Shown here: in pieces, positions 9,771 to 21,334 of the stretch
Numbering within the stretch: position 1 is the first letter of the stretch
How the letters are laid out: each line of letters opens with the position of its first letter
Source of the DNA: Schistocephalus solidus
Lineage: Eukaryota > Platyhelminthes > Cestoda > Diphyllobothriidea > Diphyllobothriidae
Assembly: GCA_017591395.1 (NCBI GenBank)
Contig: WEDG01005251.1
Location: forward strand, 135,001 to 199,000
Direction: 5' to 3'
Length of the DNA stretch: 64,000 bases
Program-made: the position numbers and the translations under genes
Notes under the pieces: generated by a model
The model's input: the letters and a program-made list of their open reading frames with translations, nothing else
Databases searched by the model: none
What the model was told of the DNA's origin: nothing

Positions 9771-10635
9771 TTATTTTTCCTGAGTATGCATCACTCTTTC
9801 GGAAAGTCTGTTTAAAGAATTTTAAAGAAGTTGGCCCTCAACTAACTCGGAAGCTAGTGGAAGGGAGGCTCATAATCAGTACATTCGGTTTTCCTTGTAG
9901 GATTCTGCTTTTCTCCCGCCTTCGAATACATAGAATAAACGAGCTTAGGTCGTTCAACTCAAGACCGCTTCTCACTCTCATGCCTCGAGATCTTTTCTTC
10001 TACTTTTTTCTTTGTCTTCTTCTACCCTGCAGGTTTTAGCAGCAGTAACCAGTCGGCAGTGCTGACTGCTTTCTCTGAAATATGCACTGTGTCCAGGACC
10101 GTAGGCCCCTTCCAGCGCAGGCCCCTGACTACGAGTTGCTCCTCTACAATGCCCTGAAGACACCAGTGGCGCCAACAGCTGAAAAAATAACTAGTCACTT
10201 GTGCCACTCTTCTCTCCCCTCCCCCTAAGCACCCTAACCTTTACACTTCTCTTGAATACGGACGCGCACAAAGTTAGTCAGTCAGCCGTCACATTCAACT
10301 GGCCACGCAAACGCAGGTGCACTTGCAGTCGTCACAACTCATTCCTCGCAGTCCTACTCACGGCAGGAAAGTATGCACTCAAGCGGGAGTTGGCCTCACA
10401 CCCTCACTCTCACACCGTCTTGTGAATTAGTCTTGTGTTGTCTCTACTTCATTTCACATCTCCCACACTCATAACCTTCCGTTGGCAGGCATTAAAATGG
10501 TGCTCGATCGAGTTAAACAGATTGGTGAAAAGGCACTCACTGGTCTGTGACAGGGCTCTCTCCCTCTCGAGCCCCACCATCAACCACACAGCGGCTATTA
10601 GTATAGGTAGTAGAAAATTACCTGCATGGATCTGG
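9771..10635. other. intergenic, no recognised feature
   Basis: Several short open frames of non-conserved composition; nothing recognised. Confidence 0.45.
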
Positions 10636-10945
10636 GAAACGGGAATGGCCATTTCTGGCTTATTAGCCATCATCGGTCAGCTATACCTAGCCAAAGGCTC
10701 GAACCCGCGACCTATTGATTAGAAGTCCAACGCTCTAACTATTGAGCCACAAGCTCGTGGACTTTTCGGTTTAGATAGGGAATATGCACATTGAGGGACA
10801 GGAGCCCAAAAATCGGTTACAGGACTCACTCGCACCGTTCTGTTTGGTGCCTCTCTCTCTCGAGCCCCGCCAGCTGGCTAGTGATGGCTAATAAGCCGGA
10901 AAGGGCAATTTCAGTCTGCCTGGTCTTCGTCGGTGAGGTTATCCT
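10636..10945. repeat. tRNA-derived hammerhead repeat, subfamily 2, inverted pair
   Basis: Minus strand 10636-10865: hammerhead region (core changed to CCGATGA), a T-arm complement (GGCTCGAACCCGCGACC), box A complement (TATTGAGCCACAAGC) and a head that differs from subfamily 1 (ATCGGTTACAGGACTC). Plus strand 10866-10945: second, degenerate hammerhead region. Divergence suggests an older subfamily, also seen at 25600 and 59625. Confidence 0.72.
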
Positions 10946-11504
10946 GCTCATTTACACACAGCTCGTCATCACACATGACCTGCTACCTAAACAGCCGTGA
11001 TCTGGGTTTTCAGCCCTCAAACAACCAAGAAAGTCGAGACGGAGCAATTACGGCCCAACTCTCAGTCCTAAGACGGACCGATATATGACCTCAGTTGGCA
11101 ACCTTTTAAGGTGCGACTGTTTGAGAACCGTAATATCTTCTGAGACGCTTTTGTCTTTGTATAGTGAGGACTTCAAGCACTGAATTCGAGCTCTATGGGC
11201 TTCACACCCTTCTCCCTCTCCCATCTCCCAGGAACTTCTTCGATTCAAGCCGCCTGGTGATGAGAGTGCATGCACTGGCTGACGCTAAGACACATGCACA
11301 CCCCTTAATCCACTTGAGCAGACTTAAAAAACACTGAAGTTAGATATGCACGTGTTCACCTGCGGCATTTCACCCATCATAAAAACACCTGCCGCTTCTG
11401 TGCGCATAGGGAGGCCTGGTTTCTGCCGTTCTGTTGGTGGCTTTCGTAAAGATATACATGACCTAATGGGTCCTTGAAACGTCCGAATACGCTGAAATAG
11501 TGTG
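10946..11504. other. intergenic, no recognised feature
   Basis: No supportable gene or repeat. Confidence 0.4.
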
Positions 11505-11700
11505 GGCAGGTACATAGTTTGACCGTCGAATCCGATAATGACCGCCGCATGCGCCACACCACGGGGGGTAAAAGGACGGTGAATTATGCGTGAATTAGTG
11601 TAAAGTGATAGCATACCTGCACAGCATTTATCGCTCTCTCTCTCTCTCTCTCATTCATCCCCCAAATGGATCCGGCGTAAGGACCAAATTAAGAATACCT
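11505..11700 (-). repeat. dispersed repeat family B, degenerate copy
   Basis: Shows the family landmarks TTTGACCGTCGAATCCGA, GACGGTGAATTATGCGTGAATTAG and a following CT-rich tract ((TC)n at 11633-11652). Other copies are near 13880, 21335, 24190, 25250, 28450, 40175, 51735, 52490, 53035 and 56372. Family B strand is defined relative to 21335-22130. Confidence 0.55.
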
Positions 11701-11907
11701 GAGGCAGGAGATTGTGCAGGAGGCTAGCACGGCGAGAGTCGACATCTAGGCATGCCACCACACCCCCTTTTTAAGGCACAACAAACTAGGATTTCACATA
11801 ATAAGAGGAGATGTGGGGCTCGGAGCCCAACTGGGTGGAGAGCCATAAAGACCAAATTATGAAGGAGCTATTGCAGCCGGACTTTTCATTCTGAGAAGAG
11901 GACCGAG

Positions 11908-12715
11908 TCATCCCGTCCATTGGCAACCTTCCGCACCATGGGCTTTAGCGCACTTTACTAGATTCAAGCCTGTTAGGTTATGTTGCAATGCGAAATATGC
12001 CCCGAAGCAATCCCCCTCCCAGACCCTAATCCATTGTCCCAGCCCATCAACCACCTGATACTGAGTCTGATGGGGGTGTTTGACAGGGCTATAGACAGAT
12101 CGTCTACGCGAGCCACGCCTATGAACTGGCCTCCACACAGAGCACACAAGGATTTAACACGAAGTGTGTGAACTGCGTTGATCTCACATTTAGCAGAGGG
12201 GCCGCATGGAGGAGCTGACGAGCTCACTCCCCACTTACGTGAGCTGTGCCTATTTTGTGCCTGCGCTGGATTCACGAGTGACCGATCAAGTGAGGGTATG
12301 TAATTCGGGTATGAAGGGTGTTGATGTGGGCAGTGTGAACGGGTTCTCTGAGCACTCATGACGAATTCACATGTGACTGGCTGAACCGATGAGTGATCAA
12401 AAAGGGCGCTCACAATAAACCACCTGGCACTGCTTCTACACTGGCGGCCCCCCGTCGCGGCGACCAAGGTGACATCTGATCAAGTTGAACCAGAGCCAAA
12501 ATGTGGTATTGAAGGGAAGACAGAGGGGAGGGGCGTCATCGGTGTTGATTCTTGTGCTACTCGTAGGTATGGAAATATGGCTTGTCATGCTGCCGTTGCG
12601 GTGGCTCCTTAAGTGTCTAACGGGGCCAACCCGCGCCCTCATTATCAGTTGGAAATGCGGTAGTTTGAGAGGCGCAGTGTGTTTGAGACACACTGTACTG
12701 TATGCCACTCGCTAT
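11908..12715 (-). pseudogene. remnant of C2H2-finger retroelement plus family B sequence
   Basis: On the minus strand, 12610-12700 encodes MRARVGPVRHLRSH, which resembles the degenerate finger (x-RARIGLVGHLRT) of retroelement-linked C2H2 proteins I associate with pseudophyllidean tapeworms. Its first zinc-binding cysteine pair is partly lost. Downstream on that strand the family B string GGAAGGTTGCCAATGGACGG appears (11915-11935). Several stops and frameshifts are present, so no product is expected. The plus-strand open frame at 12485-12865 is an antisense artefact. Confidence 0.5.
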
Positions 12716-13001
12716 AACATGACCCCTCGCCTAAAATTGGATTCAAAGTTTTTGTCTTTACCTTTCACGTTACTTGAGAGAGGTGTTTATGGGGTCCCTG
12801 CTCCGTTGTTTGCTCTGAATTGCATGCGAGCATATGTAGCCACCTCGCCTAAGAATGGGGCTTGAACAGTTATTAGTCAGTAATCCAAGGCGTGGTCGGG
12901 CGCAGGGGACTCATCTCCTACGGCATGAGCCTGCACCTATGCGTGCCCATGTTGGGCACGCGCACCTCAATGTTCAAAATTTTCGATGGGACCTCATCCC
13001 A

Positions 13002-13040
<39 letters not shown>

Positions 13041-13140
13041 GCCTGCCATACTCTGATGTGGCCCCCGTGTTGGTTCAGCGCATCTACCACGCGGCCCGTT
13101 TAGGACGCACAAGGGCACATACGCACCCACCTCCGTGAAA
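12716..13140 (-). repeat. family B fragment with (AAT)n insertion
   Basis: 12940-13110 matches the outer part of family B (TGTGGCCCCCGTGTTGG, then ATCTACCACGCGGCCCGTTTAG). An (AAT)n microsatellite (13000-13039) lies inside it. Confidence 0.6.
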
Positions 13141-13879
13141 CACTAAACATATTCATTTATCAGATCATATCTAGACAGCCAGAGACATAGACAGGCACGC
13201 TGTTGCCAGTCTGGGACGACGGACTGTGTCATGTTGTCTGTCAAAATCTATCCATCAAGCAATGGCTAACCTTCCGTTGGCAGTCGAGGCAGACTGATCC
13301 GGAAAGCGTCTTCTACAGTCACAATCCTATGACAGTCTGGAATTAAAGGAATGTTGCCTGGCGTAAACACCCGCCCCGCACACGCCTGTGCCTTCCCAAT
13401 ATGTCTTCAACCTCCTGCATCTTCCTTGTTGTAGGATATGGCAGGGCATAAGAAGATGGATGGGAGATAGGTATTTGTTGACCGTGACAGGAAGGATGAA
13501 GACGACAGTGAATATTTAGAGGCGTTGGGAAGAAGAAGAAGAAGAAGAAGAAGAAGAAGAAGAAGAAGAAGAAGAGAAGGGGTGGGGATGGGGATGGGGG
13601 CGAATGGGTAGAAGACGGATAAATACGTGTCAGTGACGTACAGGTGCTGGCGTTTCCCGACCCTCTGGTCCTTGCCAGACTGGAATACTCATATAAATTG
13701 TACCTGCAATAAAACCGTAGTAAGAGGAAAGTAGAGTACAGCTGGCTCCGTCTTAGCTATAATGTTTTCCCTTGCAGTGAACAGTCTACTTTTCCACGAT
13801 TTTTAACATGCCGACAGTTGATTTACAGTCAGGAAAGATTGCGTGGGGTGAATTCTCTCTCTCTCTCTATGTCTTCCTA
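13141..13879. other. intergenic with (AAG)n at 13528-13575
   Basis: A 15-unit AAG tract is the only defined feature; a short (CT)n lies at 13855-13869. Confidence 0.7.
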
Positions 13880-14160
13880 TGTCCAGTATTACAGTAAATA
13901 TTATCTGCACCGTTGTCGGAACTATTGACAGTTCGACCGTCGATTTCGACGAGGTCCACCGTATGCTCCACACCAGGTGGTGCAGGGACGGTGACTTGCG
14001 AGTGAATTAGTTTTAATTGATAGTAGCCTTGCGCTGCAGCTACCGCACTCTCTACTTCTCCCTCACCTGAGCCCGGTGTCAAGGCAGAGTCAAGAATACT
14101 GGCGATGGGAGAGGGCGCAGGTGGCTGGTGCGGCCGGAGCCGCCCCTGTATTTACCACCA
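13880..14160 (-). repeat. dispersed repeat family B copy
   Basis: Contains GTTCGACCGTCGATTTCG, GTGACTTGCGAGTGAATTAG, the CTTGCGCTGCAGCTACCGC block and the AGGTGGCTGGTGCGGCCGG block in the usual order. Well preserved and close to the copy at 56752-57124. Confidence 0.75.
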
Positions 14161-14945
14161 CAAAAGTTATCCGGCTAGGCGGAGCTATTACTAACACTGG
14201 TACTGTCACTACTGTTAGATGTAGTATCGTCACCAGCCGGGTTAGTAAAGTTACTTTCAAGGGTTTCCATTAAGATCTGAATTGCTTGCAAGATCTTTAC
14301 CGGTGCAAATGCGATCTTCCTTCAAAGCCCAGGTACATTATTGGTGGCAAGATGATGGGTAACCACAAAAGTACAAATGGACCAAGCAAACACGCCAAAT
14401 TAAAACACAAAATTAAGATCTATCAGGTGTTCGGCTGGTTTAATGTTACTCTACGTCATTGTGGCGCATATTTTTCACCAGGGAGAGTTCTTGATCATCT
14501 AAAATCCTTATATTGAACAAAGTGCTAGGCAGGGAGTTCGCTGCAACTATCGTGGATACTGCTACCATTGCTAGAGGTATAAGTAAAAACAACTCTTTTA
14601 GTGTTACAGCCACTGTCAGCACTTTCGACGTTGCACAAACTCTCTTCCTGCTAGAAGTCAGGTTGCCATCGTATCATCGCCAAACCAAGGCTATAAGTGA
14701 CGAGGTTGGAGTTATTTGGAGCAGCACTTTAAGTGGACTACAGAAACCAATTAAAGTGTACTCGCCCGTGAGTAGACAGTAAGTATGGAGTGGCAAGGAA
14801 CACGAAATATGGCTCTAAAATTGTCGCTGCCCGGTAGCTGCCATCGCCCTCTACCCGGCTTGTACGTACGCACAGCGGGCGCTAAACCGCATGCTGCTAT
14901 GCGTCGGCCTCTTATCTCATCGCTACCACCGCCGCCTCCCACTCT
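14161..14945. other. intergenic, no recognised feature
   Basis: Open frames at 14286-14516 and 14513-14782 have no recognisable motif, and I do not call them. Confidence 0.4.
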
Positions 14946-14987
14946 TCTCCCTCCTCCTCCTCCTCCTCCTCCTCCTCCTCCTCCTCC

Positions 14988-15037
<50 letters not shown>
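14946..15037. repeat. compound (TCC)n(TCA)n microsatellite
   Basis: About 15 TCC units followed by about 16 TCA units. Open frames through it give only poly-Pro, poly-His, poly-Met or poly-Ile runs. Confidence 0.97.
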
Positions 15038-15329
15038 GCAACTCCGTGTAAGGTCGCCTCGGTTCGGGTGATGACACAACGGGACAAGCCGACTCCTGCG
15101 TGCTGATGCCTGGCTGTGAGTGATACTGAACAGTTTGGAGACTGCAAATCTGCCGCTCTTTTACAGCGAAAAGTGTTCTATGCACGCATATCTGTGCCAA
15201 GGCACGCATGCATGCACATATATACTGTCGTTCCGATAATCTCATGTTCTTCTTCTTCGTCTTGGCAACAAGAACCTGGAAGTCGCCTGGTCGTCTCTTT
15301 TCGCAATACACTCTTGCGTGGTTGGGTGA
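15038..15329. other. intergenic, no recognised feature
   Basis: Nothing recognised. Confidence 0.4.
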
Positions 15330-15870
15330 GGCTGACTGGCCACAGCTAATAGGCCAAAAATGGTCATGCCGGGGTTTGCAAACTCATGAGGCTCGGACCC
15401 GCGTTCTGTTGGTTACAAGTTCAAAGTTCTAGCAATTGAGCCACGGGCTCGTGTTCCTGTCAATTGCAATTGGTTATGTTAACAATAGGAGAGGAGGGTG
15501 TCTACGAATTGCGGTACGGTAGCCGGTTAATCAGCCGAAAGTGTTCACTCCGATCTGCTTTGGGAGTTCGATACTACTTTCGGTCATTTTACTTTACCTA
15601 TATTACTATATTACTATATTGCTGGTGGGGATCTAAATTAACCATTAACGCTCAATGAGGCAAACAGGTTTCATAAAACGATTGGTTAACGCTCCACTGA
15701 CTTTTTTAATATGCCCGATCACAACCGGCAGGGCAACCGACGCGTGGCTCAATGGTTAGGGCATTGAACTCCTAAAAAAGGGTTTCGGTTTCAGGCCTCA
15801 GGTGTTGCAGGCTGGCTGATTAAGTCTATCAAGCCGGAACTGGTCATTCTAGCCTCCCTTGTCTTTGTCT
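15330..15870. repeat. tRNA-derived repeat fragments, diverged (three pieces)
   Basis: 15330-15375 is a plus-strand hammerhead-region remnant (CAGCTAATAGGCC). 15376-15480 is a minus-strand tRNA-like part (GAGGCTCGGACCCGCG and TTGAGCCACGGGCTCG). 15715-15870 is a plus-strand unit (CGTGGCTCAATGGTTAGGG box A, a damaged T-arm, GGCTGATTAAG, then CCTCCCTTGTCTTTGTC). These are old copies with lost ribozyme cores. Confidence 0.62.
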
Positions 15871-15884
15871 GCATATGCAGATAT

Positions 15885-16090
15885 GTGTATGAAGGAAGAT
15901 GGTTCGTTGGAACAATCGGGTTTTACTAGTGAATGTTTAAGCTGGTGGCATGAACTTGTCATCAGATGAAATGAACAGAGTTTGGTATCACCAACTTGAA
16001 AATGCAAGAATACAACTCAATTTTTCCGATGTGTCTTCTCGTTTCATTATATCATCTCGGAATGCATACTACCACAGTGAGTCATATATG
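15885..16090. repeat. decayed PLE-tail foldback
   Basis: Two inverted halves around 15960-15975. Each resembles the foldback at 53477-53632, with AAGCTGGTGG on the left, CACCAACTTGAAAATGCA on the right, and a shared end ATCTCGGAATGCATACTACC. Confidence 0.55.
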
Positions 16091-16393
16091 TATGCATGTA
16101 TATCATCACCTTCCTACAAATATTCTTGCTAGGGGTGGAGACAAGGGCGACTGTTGTTAACCCCCAACCGTGTGATTGCTGTTAATTTGGCTGTCAGTGC
16201 TCAAACTGAATGTGCCATTTGTGTAAACGTCTTTCATCGCGATCACTACTGCAGCAGTTCTACCACTCGATGTCTGGATGTACTAACTTAGACTAGATGC
16301 GGAAACCAGCCAGATCATTGCAACAGCGAGGCAATTATGATAGAAAAAAATCAAGAAATACTATCAAGGTTCAGGATAGCGGGAAGTATGTTA

Positions 16394-16547
16394 GGAGGAG
16401 GAGGAGGAGGAGGAGGAGGAGGAGGAGGAGGAGGAGGAGGAGGAGGAGGAGGAGGAGGAGGAGGAGGAGGAGGAGGAGGAGGAGGAGGGGAGGAGGAGGA
16501 GGAGGAGGGAGGAGGGAGGAGAGGAGGAGGAGGAGGAGAGGAGGAGA
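16394..16547. repeat. (GGA)n polypurine tract
   Basis: Continuous purine strand of GGA units, imperfect toward the right. Open frames in all phases are poly-Gly/Arg/Glu artefacts. Confidence 0.97.
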
Positions 16548-18384
16548 AATGCTGATAAGGGAAACACCAGAGGACGTGGGACACACATCGAGCGATCAGT
16601 CTCAGAAGTGGGGTAACTGGGACAGCCGCACTAGCTGTTTCCTCCGGCTGCCCAGACGTCTAGAAGCAAACGGTAAATTGTTAGAAAACGCAACCTTGCA
16701 AGTGGTAGTTGGAAATTATCTTCGTGTCCTTGAGACCAGACAGGTCTCGGGCAGACCTCAGCGCGTAAAAGGCAATTTTAATAGTGCCAGAAGATTTACT
16801 AAGCTTTTAAGTTTACGTTTACTCATATAGGTTGAAGCGAAAACTTTCAGATTATTTGATGAGGCTAGGAAAGAGTTTACTTGCCAGGTAGCCATGATCA
16901 GCGTAGTAAAGGCAAAAACTTTGGTCAGCGGGAGTAAACTTGCAGTTTACGACTAAGGAAGGAAAACCCACAAGTCTCTGAATACGGACAATGGGTTGAA
17001 AAGTCACACGAAACTGTTCCTTTCGTGGCAAAACCCTCATCCTCCTGCTTTTCAGCAGCCTGATTATCACCAATATATAAGTGAATGTTTAATCCACCAC
17101 CAGTAGACTTTCTTTCCAATTTTAACAGAAATAGCCCTTCTAAGTAAGCGTCCTACAATGGTCTTGGGTAAAGAACAGTCAAGGCCAAGTGTTGTATGCG
17201 AAATAGGAGGATTTTTCGGAGTTCAGTCCTTCCAATTGTTTAGGTAGAAGGGATAAGGCAGTTCGTTGAGAAAATTTTACATTAATTCAAGGAAAGGTCC
17301 TTGTTTCTGTGGTTATAGAGGTGAACCTTCACGCTGACAGTTTTTACTGTTTTTAACTTCCAGGCATGCTAAGCTGCAAAGACCGGAATAATCTGTGAGA
17401 ACTGTTTACTTGAGTATTCACTACCTGGAACGCAAGCTAATGGATAAGCGTATTTGCACACCCACTGAACTAAAATCATACTACAACTCTTTTCTTCGAC
17501 TAACCTGCTAGCTTCCAGTCTGAAGAACTGAGTTGCTGTCTTCAAGATTTGTGTGTTGGCACATTCTCGATTGATGTCCTCGGTGGACAGTGTGGTGTTA
17601 GGATAAGCTCACGGACAGGGTTAGATTGACAGTTCTTAACTTTTGCTGACTAATCACACGAGTTGCAGGCCTTTCTTCGCCAGCACACTGACCTACCTCA
17701 TCAACAGACAGGCAGCATGAACCCTAGATTTCCGCCAGTGAACACTAATACTTCTTCCATCGGTCCGTTTTCTTGTTTCGAAAGAGTTTGGTAGTCACTA
17801 AGGAGCGGAGGGTGACTGATGTGTCCACATTGCTCGAGGTTTGCCTTGCGACAGGACATTTGTGGATGTGGTACCTGTCAAATGCAGCCAGTGAAAATTC
17901 CGAAATAAACGGAGACACCAGAGGAATCAGAAACTGCTGTCGAGAGTCCCTCATCTACCTTGTTTTGTTCTCAGTTACTCCCACAAATAGCTTACCGTCG
18001 CGAATTACTTAGAACAGAGGAACCCTGTGGTTTAGTGTTAGGGTTAAGACGTGGGAATATCTACCCTGTCTGAAATTTACTGCAAGGTCATCCATGTTAA
18101 GTGTGCGCGCGGTTGAGCTTCCCGTGTCCTGTTTAGGCGGCCATAGAAGGCGTCCTTATCAGTCCTGTTGCTGGATTATGCCAACCATGGAGGATGGGAA
18201 GGATCTCACTCATACGTTAGAATTGATGCGCACCCATCCCTTGTTTCTATGCCAAAACAGCGTCACCTACGCTTAAAAGCTGATTTGAATGTCAGGTAAT
18301 TAATGCAGCCTCTAGCATTCAAGTAGTCAACGAAATTTACTGAGGATGGCGACGCTGGGATGGCGGTGGTGGTGGTAGGGATGA
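16548..18384. other. intergenic, no recognised feature
   Basis: No gene or RNA is recognised. A short TTAGGGTTAAG string occurs at 18039-18050. Confidence 0.45.
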
Positions 18385-18959
18385 TGAGGACGAGAAGAAG
18401 TAGAAGGAGGAGGAGGAGGACAAGGAGGAGGAGGAGGATGATGATGATGAGGGAGGAGGAGGAGGGAGGAGGATGATGATGAGGGAGGGAGGAGGAGGAG
18501 GAGGAGGAGGAGGAGGAGGAGGGAGGAGGAGGAGGGAGGAGGGAGGAGGAGGGAGGAGGGAGGAGGAGGAGGAGGAGGAGGAGGGAGGGAGGAGGAGGAG
18601 GACAAGGAGGGAGGAGGAGGAGGAGGAGGAGGAGGGAGGAGGAGGAGGAGGAGGAGGGAGGAGGAGGAGGAGGAGGAGGAGGAGGAGGAGGAGGAGGACA
18701 AGGAGGAGGAGGAGGGAGGAGGAGGAGGAGGAGGAAGAAGAGGAAGAAGAAGGAGGGAGGAGGAGGATGAGGGAGGGAGGAGGAGAAGGAGGAGGAGGAG
18801 GAGGAGGAGGAGGAGGAGGAGGAGGAGGAGGAGGGAGGAGGAGGGAGGAGGAGGAGGGAGGAGGAGGAGGAGGAGGAGGAGGATGAGGAGGAGGAGGGAG
18901 GAGGAGGAGGAGGAGGAGGAGGAGGAGGAGGAGGAGGAGGAGGGGTAGGAGGAAGAAGT
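18385..18959. repeat. ~570-bp GGA-rich polypurine tract
   Basis: Nearly pure purine strand made of GGA with interspersed GGGA and a few GAT/ACA interruptions. Long open frames on either strand (poly-Gly/Arg/Glu, poly-Pro/Ser/Leu) are artefacts. The mirror-repeat structure makes triplex formation likely. Confidence 0.97.
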
Positions 18960-20117
18960 GGCTCAAGTGAAATGCATTTTGCTCATGCTGGCTCCGAATA
19001 TCCTCGAAGTTAGATAATTAGCTAATGAGGTGGGGACTTTTGAGCAGGATCGGTAATATTATCCCACTGCACATAAGTCTCCCTACCTTCCCCTATGGTT
19101 GGAGTGCTTCCAGCAAAAACCTGACACACTGCTCGATAAAGCCCGCAGCACCATTTGCGCAGTGGATAGTGGAGGGCCTAAAGGGCATGGCTAGGGCCCC
19201 GTAACTTCTTTAGCTAACGCCCCTTATTCGCTAACAGTTCCTTGTTTTTTTGACCAAGAACAAATGGCGTGGTAGCTCATTTGTTTGTCTGTGGCGGTGA
19301 CACGAATGGTCCCCGTCCAGCCAAAAAACACCTCGCTCTCTCACCCCCACCTCGAGTGCACACGAAATTGTTTATCCGGCTTCATTCGCAGTTTTTGTAA
19401 TGCCTTTTAACGATTTTTATAACACCGAGTGCGACAACCCCCTTTATTTCCCGTGCTCTGAAGTGCGACATGTTCCCCTTCGTGTGCGAGAGTCAGTCCT
19501 TACCAGGCGGTGTTCTACCTGATTGTCACCAAAGTGACACGCCTTACGGTTGGTGTGTGACAGTGGAATGCCCCTGTACAAATTATTTATAAATGTAACA
19601 ATAGACTCCCACGAATTGAATTTTAGTTTTTATAACAAGCCATACCCAAGTCAGTTCTAGACGGCCTAACACTGCCTTCCCCTTTCGACTTTGCACAAAG
19701 AAATATCCTAAAAGGCAGGTCAGCTAAGTAGTTGCGACTCCTGGAAGTCCGTGCAGGATTGAAGGGGGGATCGAAAGTCATAATAGCTTTAAGAAGCTTC
19801 TTCCTTGTCGGTATGGGGGAGCGGGTCAGATGCCGCTCTTAAAATTACTACTGCATCGACTGTCGTTGAGAATGAGTTACCAAGTTGCTGGAAGCAGGGT
19901 TTTAGGTGTTTATTATTCAGGATTAAAGCAAAAATTCATCATGGGAACTAGGAATTGGAGAACCGGTCGATACACAGAGGGTTTCCATTTTGGTAGACTT
20001 GTAATACGCGGCTGTTATGTTACACCATCTCATAAATACTACGCCATCCAAATCCGCCAACACTGCCAACAACTGAGTAAAGGAGAAGTTTGGTCGAGCA
20101 CCGGACCAATTTGTTTA
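18960..20117. other. intergenic, no recognised feature
   Basis: Nothing recognised. Confidence 0.4.
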
Positions 20118-20480
20118 TCATTCTGAGTTTTCAGACTCATGCAAGAGTTCATCTTCCGAGATAGCAGCAGCAGCAACAAAATAAGCGACACTTCTAGGGG
20201 ATACAAGCCCATCAATGATCACTGTAGCAAGTCTAGCGGTAGCTGCGCAGAGCTCTGTACCCCAGCGCAAAATCGACGCGTCGATTGATTCAGTTGCGAT
20301 CCGTGGACCAGTCTTCAATGACTTCCCGGCTCGTCCTGTTTCCGTGGGCGTGAGCTATTATCTTGATGACTGCGAAATTGACCTCATGGCGCGAGTTCAA
20401 AAACGCAGAATTATAAGCAAATGGTTGCGTGGCCAGACTATTCCTTTGCCCATGCAAACACCTAGGGCTCAAACCTTCTC
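20118..20480 (-). mobile_element. Penelope-like element, second lineage, endonuclease C-terminal remnant
   Basis: The minus-strand translation gives SRHEVNFAVIKIIAHAHGNR, then SREVIEDW, a stop, INRRVDFALGYRALRS. This parallels the end of the GIY-YIG domain in copies 1 and 2 (GREFLEAMHSD, INRHIELDAAYRHL), but the sequence is a different lineage. The 3' tail (20118-20240) has a degenerate hammerhead-like motif: the core is CGGAAGA, the ACTC/GAGT stem and GAAA are present, and a CUC triplet and three stem I pairs follow. It resembles the tail at 48633-48678. The copy is inactive. Confidence 0.65.
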
Positions 20481-20689
20481 ATTCATTCACTACCAATAAC
20501 TTATTGTCTCTGCTGACGGGTTTGAGCCTTGAAGACGAGACTATATGCCAATAAACATATGCTCTCGTAGTAAGAAAAAAGTCGAACGTCTATTTCCTGA
20601 GATAAGTGTTTTCGAAGGTATTGGCAATTAGCGGCTATTTCCTGAACAAGAGGCTCCATCATGGAAGCAAAGTGTCTCAAACATGTATA
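20481..20689. other. intergenic, no recognised feature
   Basis: Nothing recognised. Confidence 0.4.
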
Positions 20690-20870
20690 GGAATCATTTA
20701 TGTGGCCCCACCAGGTAGTAAAATGGGGACATCCCGTGCTACAGATGGCTTTGCGCTAAATCCCAGGAAAATTAGGCCTGGGGTCAAGGTTAGAATTGGT
20801 GTTATAGTCAGGGTTTAAAGTAGGGTTGCAAGTAAGGTATGTGTTAGAGTTAGTGTTCCACAATGCGGCC
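20690..20870 (+). repeat. dispersed repeat with TTAGGG-like tail
   Basis: Starts with TACAGATGGCTTTGCGCTAAA, then GGGGTCAAGGTTAGAATTGG and further GGTTAG-like units. The same head-plus-tail order, reverse-complemented, occurs inside PLE copy 4 at about 36000-36150, which defines this as a repeat family. Confidence 0.65.
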
Positions 20871-21334
20871 TGTATTACTGAGGAGTGTTTCTGTTCCTCT
20901 ATCCTACTGAGGGGCCACAGAAACTACTCAATCATAATATCCTTTAACCTTTTGTCAGACTCGCTCTTAACTTACTTCTGTGCACCTAATAGCACCAATC
21001 GCTGTTTGAATATCCTCACTGTGAAGTTTCAGTGCAACAATGCGTGCTCGGACTTTTGATATAATGCGCAGAATTCGGGAGGCATGGAGGCACGCATTGT
21101 GCCCATTTTTTATAATCATTTAGCTTTCTGAGAAAATGAAGAGATCCCTGATAATGCGGTCACTCCAAAAAATTGAGAAGGCGAGACCCTTAACAACGGC
21201 CAGAAAGATCCGAGTTGTTAGGAAACTCCGAGTTGTTAGGAAACTCCGAGTTGTTAGGAAACTCGGTACTGTGGACGGACAGGGAAGTCCTAAGAGTCTC
21301 ATCCCATTACTACGTGCTTCTATTGGCCACATCT
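20871..21334. other. intergenic with 18-bp triplication at 21211-21264
   Basis: Three exact tandem copies of CGAGTTGTTAGGAAACTC (21211-21228, 21229-21246, 21247-21264). Nothing else recognised. Confidence 0.8.

Noticed and set aside
12485..12865. 126-codon plus-strand open frame
   Set aside because: Lies antisense to a retroelement zinc-finger remnant.
18337..18966. Long open frames on both strands in GGA/TCC tracts (also 16297-16830, 45875-46385)
   Set aside because: They are translations of trinucleotide repeats, open in all phases; no sign of a real protein.
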